NCBI GenBank assembly: GCA_020853255.1 | Contig: JADYZI010000181.1 | Location: 1 to 37,678 of the forward strand | Direction: 5' to 3' | DNA length: 37,678 nucleotides | Origin: Acidobacteriota bacterium | GTDB taxonomy: Bacteria > Acidobacteriota > Blastocatellia > Pyrinomonadales > Pyrinomonadaceae | Shown here: positions 1-6,393 of the stretch, one piece after another | How positions within the stretch are numbered: the first letter of the stretch is position 1 | How the letters are laid out: every line of letters begins with the position of its first letter | The notes under the pieces: generated by a model | What the model saw: only the letters and a program-made list of their open reading frames with translations | Told to the model about the DNA's origin: nothing | The model's database searches: none | Made by a program: the position numbers and the translations under genes

Positions 1-726
1 ACCCAGCCATCAGGGTGGACAACTCCGAGCAACCAGCAGCAGATCACGGCGACGGTGACGGCACCGAACATCAGTGTTGGCAGTCCGACCGTCGGTAAAG
101 ACCTGCAAACTGGCGTCAACGGAACCGCAATTCTAGGTGCTCCGGCACCGGTGGGAGGGATCACGCTGACGATCACTGTTGCCGATCCGACAAAGGCCGT
201 TCTTTCGACGAGTGCGACGGTAGCGGGCGGGCCGTCGCTTACATTCAACATAGCGGCGGGTTCCAACTCAGTACCAACGTACTACGTCCAGGCGCTCACT
301 GATACTGGAACAGTGCAGTACACGGCATCGGCACCGGGGTACAACAGCGATACCGGGACGATCACGCTTACTCCGTCTGGATTTATCATCAATACGCCGA
401 GCAATTTCAGCACGACGGTAGGGGCCGCGAACACAACCTTGGTAATTCAGCCTGCACGGCTTGATCCGTTCTTCCTGAACTATCAAGGAGCGCAACAATT
501 GCGGCCGGGCATAGGGCCGGTGAATGTGAACGTCATAAGCAGTAACCCGGCTGTGGGGACGATCATGATCAGTCCCGTCGTGTTTAACGGTGCGGACTTC
601 CCGAACACGAGGGATACGGCCTTCGATCCGGTCGCTGTGGGAAGCAGCGTGATCTCGGTTCAAGGGCCGGCGGGTTTCCAGATCGCGAGCAACAACAACC
701 ACATAACCGCGACGGTCAACCCATAG
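1..726 (+). CDS. C-terminal part of a large secreted Ig-like repeat protein (5' partial)
   Basis: The reading frame is open to the left window edge, so the GTG at 55 is not the real start and only the last 241 codons are visible. The protein is rich in Thr, Ser, Val, Gly and Asn, has almost no Cys, and looks like consecutive beta-sandwich modules. The phrase ITATV occurs near residue 15 (ITATVTAPNI) and again at the C-terminus (ITATVNP), as if each module ends with the same strand. This is typical of bacterial Ig-like (BIG-type) modules in exported or surface adhesin-like proteins. No sorting signal or membrane anchor is visible at the C-terminus. The function is unknown; a structural or adhesive extracellular role is inference from composition. 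The next gene converges on it 3 nt away. Confidence 0.75.
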   Translation, partial: TQPSGWTTPSNQQQITATVTAPNISVGSPTVGKDLQTGVNGTAILGAPAPVGGITLTITVADPTKAVLSTSATVAGGPSLTFNIAAGSNSVPTYYVQALTDTGTVQYTASAPGYNSDTGTITLTPSGFIINTPSNFSTTVGAANTTLVIQPARLDPFFLNYQGAQQLRPGIGPVNVNVISSNPAVGTIMISPVVFNGADFPNTRDTAFDPVAVGSSVISVQGPAGFQIASNNNHITATVNP

Positions 727-729
727 CGG

Positions 730-1257
730 TCAGAATTTCGCTGCGGCCATCGAGATGCCAATGATTGTTTTGGCATCTTCGATTTCGCCGCGGCGGACCA
801 TTTCAAGCAGGCTGTCGAGCGAGTGGCGTTCGACGGTCAGTATCTCGTCGGCTTCGAGATTTTGGGCGGTCTCGGATAGCTCCGTTGCCAGATAAAGGTG
901 CATTTTCTCCGTTAGAAAACCGGGCGAGACGTAAAATTCGCAGAGTTTTTCCATTTTGCCGGCGGTAACACCGATCTCTTCTTCAAGTTCACGCCGTGCG
1001 CCGATGTCGGGGTCTTCACCGGCGTTCAAAGTTCCGGCGCATATCTCAAGCAAATATTTTCCTGCCGCGTGGCGGTATTGCCTGACAAGAGCGACCGTCC
1101 CGTCATCAAACACCGGAATAATGACCGCACTGCCTTTGTGGACGACGATCTCGCGTTTGTATTCAATCTCATCCTCGCGGATATCATCAATGCGGATGTC
1201 GAAAATCTTGCCTTGGTAAATGGTTTCGGTCGAGGTAGTTTCAGGAGTGTTTGGCAT
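730..1257 (-). CDS. Nudix hydrolase, ADP-ribose pyrophosphatase type
   Basis: The 175-residue protein carries a complete Nudix box at residues 75-97: G, five residues, E, seven residues, REL, E, EE, I, G, V. The glutamates bind the catalytic Mg2+. The upstream VRQYRHAAGKYLLEICAGT segment and the downstream FYVSPGFLTEKMHLYLA segment are typical of the ADP-ribose pyrophosphatase (NudF/YqkG) subfamily, which hydrolyses ADP-ribose to AMP and ribose 5-phosphate in the cytoplasm. The length matches the family. Its start overlaps the 3' end of the upstream small gene by 17 nt, so the two are probably co-transcribed and translationally coupled. Family assignment is firm; exact substrate is inferred from the subfamily signature. 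Confidence 0.9.
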   Translation of the reverse strand: MPNTPETTSTETIYQGKIFDIRIDDIREDEIEYKREIVVHKGSAVIIPVFDDGTVALVRQYRHAAGKYLLEICAGTLNAGEDPDIGARRELEEEIGVTAGKMEKLCEFYVSPGFLTEKMHLYLATELSETAQNLEADEILTVERHSLDSLLEMVRRGEIEDAKTIIGISMAAAKF

Positions 1258-1597
1258 TTATACGATGGTAAACAGCCAAGGCGTCCGAAGCCAACCCGGG
1301 CGGAACGGTCACGCGAAACGGGCGTTTGGCGAAATAATCCGGTATCTCAACAACCGCAGCCCCGGCCTCTTTTAGCAGCGAAGCGATAGCATCATCCGAA
1401 AACGGCCTTACGCAGAGCTTTTCGCACGCCCGATCAATAGCGTGTCGAAGGCGGTCGAGTGCCAATTCGCGATCCGCCAGCCTATGCCCGCGCGATTGGA
1501 ATTCGCCAAGCGCGTAGAGAATCACCTCGTCTAAAGAAACGGCTGCCTTAGGCGGATCAAAAAGTGTCGGCTGCATCCTAACCTGGGAGTTTAGCAT
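1241..1597 (-). CDS. Small conserved-looking protein of unknown function
   Basis: A 118-residue cytoplasmic protein without recognisable enzymatic motifs. It is mainly helical in appearance (the ALDRLRHAIDRACEKL stretch is amphipathic) followed by a beta-rich end. Two starts are possible: the ATG at 1597, or the ATG seven codons later at 1576, which would begin MQPTLFDPP. The latter puts a QxxLF pentapeptide at the extreme N-terminus, similar to beta-sliding-clamp binding motifs. The gene overlaps the Nudix gene by 17 nt on the same strand, so it is probably the first gene of a two-gene operon. I do not recognise the family. Coding status is supported by the overlap and by codon use like its neighbours. 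Confidence 0.6.
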   Translation of the reverse strand: MLNSQVRMQPTLFDPPKAAVSLDEVILYALGEFQSRGHRLADRELALDRLRHAIDRACEKLCVRPFSDDAIASLLKEAGAAVVEIPDYFAKRPFRVTVPPGLASDALAVYHRINAKHS

Positions 1598-1750
1598 AAC
1601 TATTTTGCCGAACTGATGTAGAATTTGGCTGGATTTATTTCAATGTTTTGATCTCGGGATTCCTTTCATCTTGCTCCTCTTCTTCTGTGGTTGGAGAAAA
1701 ACGTAACCATCGAATAAGAAAAACAAGAAGAACTGATCGACTCTTTGACC

Positions 1751-2203
1751 ATGATGAAAACGATATTTGATGCAAAATGTCGCGATGAATTGCTCGAAAG
1801 GCTGGGCCGGTTTTCAACTGATTCTGAGCGGCAGTGGGGCACGATGTCGCCGGCGCAAGCGATGGTGCACATGGCACGAGCGCTGGAAATGGGAATGGGT
1901 ATAAAGCCAATGAAACAGATCCTGCCCGGAAAACTGTTTTCGTGGCTTTTCAGAAAGGAGTTCTTTGGCGAGCAGCCCTTCAAAACGAACCGCCCGACCG
2001 GGCCAGCTTTTATCGTCAGGGATGAGCCGGAATTTGAATCGACACGCGTCCGCCTAAGCGGTCTGATAACCGAATTTCACAAAATGGGCGAAGCCGGCCT
2101 CGACGGAAACGTCCACGGCTTCTTCGGTCCACTAACCGGCGAACAATGGGGCGAAACGCAGTATAAACATATCGATCATCATCTGAGGCAGTTTGGGGCG
2201 TAA
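1751..2203 (+). CDS. DUF1569 family protein (DinB-like fold)
   Basis: A 150-residue protein with features of DUF1569: an N-terminal helix with WGTMSPAQAMVHMARAL, the central PFKTNRPTGPAF segment, and the C-terminal HGFFGPLTGEQWGETQYKHI region ending in DHHLRQFG. The histidines near residues 47, 124 and 141-145 lie where DinB-superfamily proteins bind a metal. DinB-like proteins are four-helix bundles, some of them thiol-dependent transferases, but no activity is established for this family. An upstream TTG at 1745 is in frame; the ATG at 1751 (or 1754) is preferred. It converges with the next gene, whose stop lies 4 nt downstream on the other strand. Confidence 0.8.
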   Translation: MMKTIFDAKCRDELLERLGRFSTDSERQWGTMSPAQAMVHMARALEMGMGIKPMKQILPGKLFSWLFRKEFFGEQPFKTNRPTGPAFIVRDEPEFESTRVRLSGLITEFHKMGEAGLDGNVHGFFGPLTGEQWGETQYKHIDHHLRQFGA

Positions 2204-2207
2204 GAGA

Positions 2208-3065
2208 CTAACACCCGGCGGCCCCAAATGATCCAAAGTAGCCCACTAACTTACCTGGATCGGCCAGGGACGATAGGAATAGTGTCGTATGAATGTAGCC
2301 TTTCTCACTAAATTCATCGAAGTAAAGGTCAAGTTTGCCGTCCGCGTCCAAGTCGCCCGCCCATAGAAGGTTGCCGAAGATGTTCCGGTCTGGTGGTGGA
2401 GCAAAGGGCCGTTGCTCGATGACTTGTTTGATTCCGTCGGATTCAATTACTAAAACCGCCATCCGTTCTTGATCCGCAGTTAGACCAGTGGAGGTCCGAA
2501 TATAGAATGTTCGCCCATCCAAACATAGGGCGCCGAGAAAGCCGTCCGACATTTCCTCACCCTCGACGCCTTTCCGAAAAAGTGATTTAACAGTGCCCGG
2601 TGCGAGATGTTCAATATCCTTCAGAGCAAAGATTGGCGTGTTGGCCGACTTGAATGACAGTTTCACGTCCCGCTCGGCTCCTGGCCAACTGATTGAGTGG
2701 AGCTTCTTGACCCGGGCGATGCCCAGTTTGAGCGAGACGGTTTCACCGCTCTGTTCCAGAACGAGCCACGCGTCCCCATCCTCCGCGACCACCTCGCTCC
2801 GCCGATAGATTCCGTCTTCAAAGTTGTGCAGGAGTCTTCCCTTTGGTTTAAGAAAAAGATTATAGTCATCGAGTGAAGGCAAATCACGAAATTCCGGAAC
2901 AAAATCGATATCCGCTTTATTCGCAACTGGGACTTGAATACTAAGGTTGCATTCGTACCGCTCCTGCTTGACTCTTTCCGTCGAAGAGATAGCGAACCAA
3001 GCCGCGGTAATCCCAATGCCAAGTGCAAAAAGGAAGGTACAAATTCGAAGTGAGTTGAGTCTCAT
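2208..3065 (-). CDS. Membrane-anchored or exported protein of unknown function with a calcium-loop-like motif
   Basis: The 285-residue protein begins with a hydrophobic segment (residues 6-27, RICTFLFALGIGITAAWFAI) that would act as signal anchor or uncleaved signal peptide, leaving the rest outside the cytoplasm. Near residues 240-255 is GDLDADGKLDLYFDEF, a DxDxDGxxD calcium-binding loop of the kind found in FG-GAP/VCBS or EF-hand-like repeats. The rest is beta-rich with no recognised domain. No operon partner: it converges with the DUF1569 gene, and upstream is the REP/RAYT debris. Function unknown; a calcium-stabilised extracytoplasmic domain is inference. Confidence 0.65.
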   Translation of the reverse strand: MRLNSLRICTFLFALGIGITAAWFAISSTERVKQERYECNLSIQVPVANKADIDFVPEFRDLPSLDDYNLFLKPKGRLLHNFEDGIYRRSEVVAEDGDAWLVLEQSGETVSLKLGIARVKKLHSISWPGAERDVKLSFKSANTPIFALKDIEHLAPGTVKSLFRKGVEGEEMSDGFLGALCLDGRTFYIRTSTGLTADQERMAVLVIESDGIKQVIEQRPFAPPPDRNIFGNLLWAGDLDADGKLDLYFDEFSEKGYIHTTLFLSSLADPGKLVGYFGSFGAAGC

Positions 3066-3249
3066 GGTGTTGATCTGGCAAACAAACCTTGCAGGAGGTT
3101 ATCACGATTTATCGCCGATGATACTGTGGAAAACCACAGTGATTTAGATTATCGGCGCGGCTACGTTAGATGTAAAATATGTCGGCTAAGACTAAACTAA
3201 AACCTTTCTGGAAACGCTTATTACATTAGTTATTCCTGAAACACCAACG

Positions 3250-3315
3250 ATGCATAATTACAGAGTAGGACTAGGCGTGACCGGCGGGATCGCCGTGTCA
3301 GAAGCCCGAACGTAA
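3250..3315 (+). pseudogene. Divergent 5' remnant of a coaBC-like gene, cut off at a REP sequence
   Basis: The frame from ATG 3250 reads MHNYRVGLGVTGGIA. The intact coaBC at 3948 begins MAEYRIGLGVTGGIA: 12 of 15 residues are identical but only 32 of 45 bases. Most differences inside the conserved part are synonymous third-position changes, so the copy evolved under protein-level selection rather than arising by a recent local duplication. Homology ends where the REP at 3294 begins, and the frame then meets TAA at 3313. It is most simply the stump of a second or replaced coaBC-family flavoprotein gene interrupted by the REP/RAYT element. Confidence 0.6.
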
Positions 3316-3322
3316 GTAAGGG
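3294..3322 (+). repeat. REP sequence, left copy flanking the RAYT remnant
   Basis: It matches the reverse complement of 3905-3933 at 26 of 29 positions, giving an inverted pair around the transposase remnant. The core is a GTCAG-like tag followed by an AGCCCG...AAGGG imperfect hairpin. RAYT genes flanked by inverted REPs are established in other bacteria. Confidence 0.8.
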
Positions 3323-3355
3323 ATCATCGCAACCAACGAGCACGGCAATCTGACC

Positions 3356-3883
3356 ATGAAGCGTGATTAAATAGAATTCCAGGATAGATCCGTCGCAAAG
3401 GGCTTCCTTATCACATTCCGGTGCTACGGCACATGGTTACACGGCGACCAGCGAGGCTCTGTAGATCGTCGATACCACAATCGTTATGGAACGCAGAAAA
3501 TAGCACCGAACACCGAAAAGGAACAGCGAAGAAAAACCCTCCTCAAACACGAGTTGTTTCTGCTCAGAACTGCTTAAAGACGGATCGTGGAAGCTGCGAT
3601 ACGCGAAGTCTGTCGAGTTCGCGGCTACTTGCTAATAGCCATCAACGTTCGGTCGAACCACGTCCACGTCGTCGCTTCCAATTCCACGGCGCTGGAACGT
3701 ATGATGGATAGCTTCAAGTCGTACGCGACCAAGGAGCTTCGGGGGAACGGTCTTGTCGGTAAGGATCGAAAGGTATGGAGCAGGCACGGGAGCACCAGAT
3801 ACCTTTGGTCGGACGATCATGTCAGTACGGCGGTCGAGTACGTCGTTAATGGGCAGGGCGGCGAGTTGCCGACTTTCGATTGA
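3356..3883 (+). pseudogene. Decayed REP-associated tyrosine transposase (RAYT, IS200-like Y1 family)
   Basis: One frame gives a nearly full RAYT: FLITFRCYGTWLHGDQRGS from 3404, then a Lys/Arg-rich stretch, then from 3587 the catalytic part with the HUH motif NHVHVV near 3650, and the C-terminal motif AVEYVVNGQGGELPTFD whose tyrosine is a candidate nucleophile. The frame is broken by TAA at 3575-3577, where relatives carry a sense codon before an arginine, and by TAA at 3368-3370 close to the expected N-terminus. RAYTs bind and cleave single-stranded REP DNA and are thought to spread REPs. Inverted REPs at 3294 and 3905 are its expected substrates. The stops make a functional full-length enzyme unlikely; the 98-codon ORF from GTG 3587 keeps the HUH motif but lacks the N-terminal half. 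Confidence 0.85.
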
Positions 3884-3904
3884 ATTGACTGTTGGTCATG
3901 GGAG

Positions 3905-3933
3905 CCCTTACTTAAGTGCGGGCTACTGACACG
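3905..3933 (-). repeat. REP sequence, right copy flanking the RAYT remnant, with a half-copy beside it
   Basis: Inverted partner of 3294-3322 (26 of 29 matches). It is followed at 3934-3946 by a partial second copy (ACGGGCTACAC). The same full-plus-half arrangement recurs at 37168-37216. The half-copy ends directly before the coaBC ATG at 3948, leaving no visible Shine-Dalgarno sequence. Confidence 0.8.
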
Positions 3934-3947
3934 TACGGGCTACACAT

Positions 3948-5270
3948 ATGGCTGAATATCGAATTGGATTGGGAGTAACCGGCGGGATCGCGGCTTATAA
4001 GGCGATCGAGGTGATGCGGCTGCTGCAGAAGGCGGGCTGCGAGGTGAGCGTGGCGATGACGCGGCATGCGACGGAGTTTGTGCGGCCGCTTACCTTTCGG
4101 GCGCTGACGGACAGGCATGTGATCGTGGACGATTACGATCCGGCGAATCCTGATCCGATCGCGCATATCAATTTTTCGCAAGAGATCGACCTGCTGCTGA
4201 TCGTGCCCGCGACGGCGAATATTATTGCCAAGTTCGCAAACGGGATCGCGGACGATTTTCTTTCCTCGACCTATCTGGCATCGACGGCCCCGGTGATGAT
4301 CGCTCCGGCAATGAACGTGACGATGTGGGAGCAGCCGGCGACGCGGCGGAACATCGAGCGGTTAAAGGCTGACGGCGTGCGGTTTGTTGAGCCGGTCGCG
4401 GGAGAATTGGCCTGCAAGACGGTTGGCACGGGGAAACTGGAGGATGTGGAGAATATTGTCCGGCAGGCGCTTGAGCGCTTGTCAGAACCGCGAGCGGTAG
4501 CGACGGGGTTCCGGGTGCGTCAATCAGAGAACCACCCCGTCGGCGAAACGCCGCCACCCCTCCTTGGTAAGGAGGGGAGCAGGGGTGACTTGTGTGACGA
4601 ACGCATTTTGATCACCGTCGGCGGGACGCGGGAGGCGATCGATCCGGTGCGGTTCATTTCCAATCATTCATCGGGAAAAATGGGCTTTGCTGTTGCCGAA
4701 GCGGCACGCGGCCGCGGAGCAATGGTCACTGTCGTTGCGGCATCGACAAGTGTTGAGCCGCCTGAAGGGGTTACGTTGATACCTGCGGTTTCAGCCCGGG
4801 AAATGTTCGACGCGGTGATGGAAAAGATCGCGGACGCGACGGTTTTTATCGGCGCGGCGGCGGTCGCGGATTATGCGCCGGCAAATATTGCGGATGCAAA
4901 GATCAAAAAAGAAGGGAAAGACGATTTTTTGCTTGAGCTGAAAAAGACGCCGGATATCTTGTCGGAGGTTTCAAAACGGCGGAACGAGCGGCAATTGGTT
5001 ATCGGCTTCGCGGCCGAAACCAACGATGTGATCGAATACGCGAAGAGCAAAATGGCCAAAAAGGGCCTCGATATGGTCATTGCCAACGACATCACTGCTC
5101 AAGGCGCCGGGTTCAACACTGATACGAATATTGCGACCATATTGACGCGTCAGGGCGAGACCGCTCTTGGGCTTATGTCAAAGCGTGCGCTGGCTGATAA
5201 GATATTGGATGAAATAATAAATTTGCGAAGATCGAATCCTGCCAATGCCGCGAGATCTGGAAATAGCTGA
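3948..5270 (+). CDS. coaBC: Bifunctional phosphopantothenoylcysteine decarboxylase / phosphopantothenate-cysteine ligase
   Basis: Catalyses two steps of coenzyme A synthesis in the cytoplasm: ligation of cysteine to 4'-phosphopantothenate and FMN-dependent decarboxylation to 4'-phosphopantetheine. The CoaC flavoprotein domain (residues 1-178) has GVTGGIAAYKA, the active-site His in AHINFS (H73), the PAMNVTMW motif (residues 120-127) and the ELACKTVGTGKL flap with Cys156. The CoaB domain (from about 217) has VGGTREAIDPVRFISNHSSG and the KIKKE segment. At 440 residues it is longer than usual because residues 179-216 are encoded by a palindromic repeat inserted in frame between the domains. The ATG is preceded by REP sequence and no clear Shine-Dalgarno. 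The 3' end overlaps the glycosylase gene by 26 nt. Confidence 0.95.
   Translation: MAEYRIGLGVTGGIAAYKAIEVMRLLQKAGCEVSVAMTRHATEFVRPLTFRALTDRHVIVDDYDPANPDPIAHINFSQEIDLLLIVPATANIIAKFANGIADDFLSSTYLASTAPVMIAPAMNVTMWEQPATRRNIERLKADGVRFVEPVAGELACKTVGTGKLEDVENIVRQALERLSEPRAVATGFRVRQSENHPVGETPPPLLGKEGSRGDLCDERILITVGGTREAIDPVRFISNHSSGKMGFAVAEAARGRGAMVTVVAASTSVEPPEGVTLIPAVSAREMFDAVMEKIADATVFIGAAAVADYAPANIADAKIKKEGKDDFLLELKKTPDILSEVSKRRNERQLVIGFAAETNDVIEYAKSKMAKKGLDMVIANDITAQGAGFNTDTNIATILTRQGETALGLMSKRALADKILDEIINLRRSNPANAARSGNS
4482..4594 (+). repeat. Palindromic REP-type repeats inserted in frame in coaBC
   Basis: Two repeat units lie inside the coaBC interdomain linker. The first, 4485-4504, matches 36400-36419 upstream of cobO at 19 of 20 bases. 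The second contains a perfect 9-bp hairpin, CCCCTCCTT (4557-4565), loop GGT, AAGGAGGGG (4569-4577). Together they add about 38 Pro/Gly/Arg-rich codons without a stop or frameshift. Confidence 0.75.
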
Positions 5271-6264
5271 ACTTATAGCCGATGTAAAGGAACACGTTCT
5301 GTATCTGCAGGAGCTTGGGGTTGAGGCATTAAACGTGGATCTACCGCAACTCTCCGCAGCCAATAAGAGATCCCGGAACGTCGCGGCCAAGTCAGTACCA
5401 CCTCCGCTAGCGGGTGGCGCGGCGCCTGATATCAGATCAACGTCCGGTTATATCGAGACTCGACATCCCGCTCCCGCTAGTAGTTCTGACCTGCCGACTC
5501 CGGCCGCCGTGCCGAGGGCCGGCGCCAGGTTGGCGGCGCTTCCTTCGCTTTCGAAGCGAAGGTCGGCGGCTCCTTCGGGATTCGATGCCGATCGACTGAA
5601 GTCGCCTGACAATGATATGACAAAAGCGAAAGAATCGACGGAGACGACGGCGAATCCTTCCATGGGTGAATTGTCGATTAGCGGAGGCGGTTCCGCTTTT
5701 GCTGATTCCGTCGAGACAATGGAAGATATCTGGACGGATATTGGAAATTGCAAGCGTTGCCCGCTGTCTGAGGGGCGGACGCAGATCGTGCAAACTACTG
5801 GAAATTTTAATGCTGATCTAATGTTCATTGGCGAGGCTCCCGGGGCCGATGAAGATAGACAAGGTGAGCCCTTTGTTGGCCGGGCCGGCCAGCTCTTGAA
5901 CAAGATAATCGAAGCGATCGGGATGACGCGTAAAGAAGTGGCGATCGGCAACATCAATCGCTGCCGCCCGCCGGGAAATCGGGCGCCGACGCTGCCGGAG
6001 GCACACACGTGCCGGCCGTTCCTGCTCCGCGAGATAGCCGTGATCAGGCCAAAGGTGATAGTCGTGATGGGCAACACGGCCCTGCACAATCTGCTTGATA
6101 CCAAAGACGGCATTACAAAGGTCCGCGGCAGGTTTCAGGATTATTTCGGCGTTAAGGTAATGCCTACATTCCACCCGGCCTATCTTCTCCGCGACCCGCA
6201 CAAAAAGCGCGATACGTGGGAAGATATGAAAATGGTACGGGATTATTTGAACTCAATGGGTTAG
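5245..6264 (+). CDS. Uracil-DNA glycosylase, family 4 (iron-sulfur)
   Basis: Removes uracil from DNA in base excision repair. The catalytic half (residues about 155-339) has CKRCPL, the water-activating motif [31 protein letters not shown] and the C-terminal HPAYLLRDP motif, all diagnostic of family 4. Cysteines in CKRC, NRCRP and HTCRP are the expected iron-sulfur ligands. The N-terminus (1-35) is a helix, joined to the catalytic domain by a long low-complexity Ala/Pro/Ser/Arg linker (about residues 48-112) encoded by palindromic repeats. At 339 residues it is much longer than the roughly 200-230 of the catalytic domain alone. It starts at ATG 5245 inside the coaBC 3' end, implying translational coupling. 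Confidence 0.93.
   Translation: MPRDLEIAELIADVKEHVLYLQELGVEALNVDLPQLSAANKRSRNVAAKSVPPPLAGGAAPDIRSTSGYIETRHPAPASSSDLPTPAAVPRAGARLAALPSLSKRRSAAPSGFDADRLKSPDNDMTKAKESTETTANPSMGELSISGGGSAFADSVETMEDIWTDIGNCKRCPLSEGRTQIVQTTGNFNADLMFIGEAPGADEDRQGEPFVGRAGQLLNKIIEAIGMTRKEVAIGNINRCRPPGNRAPTLPEAHTCRPFLLREIAVIRPKVIVVMGNTALHNLLDTKDGITKVRGRFQDYFGVKVMPTFHPAYLLRDPHKKRDTWEDMKMVRDYLNSMG
5391..5490 (+). repeat. Repeat element with inverted ends inside the glycosylase linker
   Basis: It begins GTCAGTACCACC and ends with the inverted relative AGTAGTTCTGAC, so it is bounded by GTCAG/CTGAC. The left part holds an imperfect palindrome, CCACCTCCGC-TAGCGGGTGG (5398-5417). It is translated in frame as part of the linker. 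Confidence 0.55.
5515..5580 (+). repeat. Second palindromic unit inside the glycosylase linker
   Basis: Contains a perfect 9-bp stem, CCTTCGCTT (5542-5550), 3-nt loop, AAGCGAAGG (5554-5562), flanked by GGCGGCG/CGGCGG. The geometry (9-bp stem, 3-nt loop) is the same as the hairpin in coaBC at 4557-4577. It encodes the Arg/Ala/Pro-rich stretch [13 protein letters not shown]. Confidence 0.6.
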
Positions 6265-6280
6265 AGAGGAAGAAGTTTTT

Positions 6281-6377
6281 GCCGCGGATTTTCGCGGATG
6301 GAGCGGATCGGAAAAGGCGGAATCTTGAAGGGTTCTTCTTCCGATCTTAATCGCGCCGTAAGCGCAAAATCCGCGGC
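6281..6377. repeat. Inverted repeat spanning the upstream start candidate of the CruF-IDI gene
   Basis: GCCGCGGATTTT at 6281-6292 is repeated inverted as AAAATCCGCGGC at 6366-6377. The first 28 codons after ATG 6298 lie between or within these arms, which argues that this stretch is intergenic repeat and that translation starts at ATG 6394. Confidence 0.6.
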
Positions 6378-6393
6378 TAGCGCTCTTACAAGG

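Noticed and set aside
1635..1983. Minus-strand frames across the gap before and the start of the DUF1569 gene
   Set aside because: They overlap the DUF1569 coding region in antisense and show no protein family features.
3421..3711. Plus-strand 96-codon frame in the RAYT region as a separate gene
   Set aside because: It is a different frame over the RAYT remnant; the RAYT protein motifs are in the other frame.
5448..6113. 221-codon minus-strand frame opposite the uracil-DNA glycosylase gene
   Set aside because: Antisense to conserved motifs of the glycosylase; no independent coding signal.
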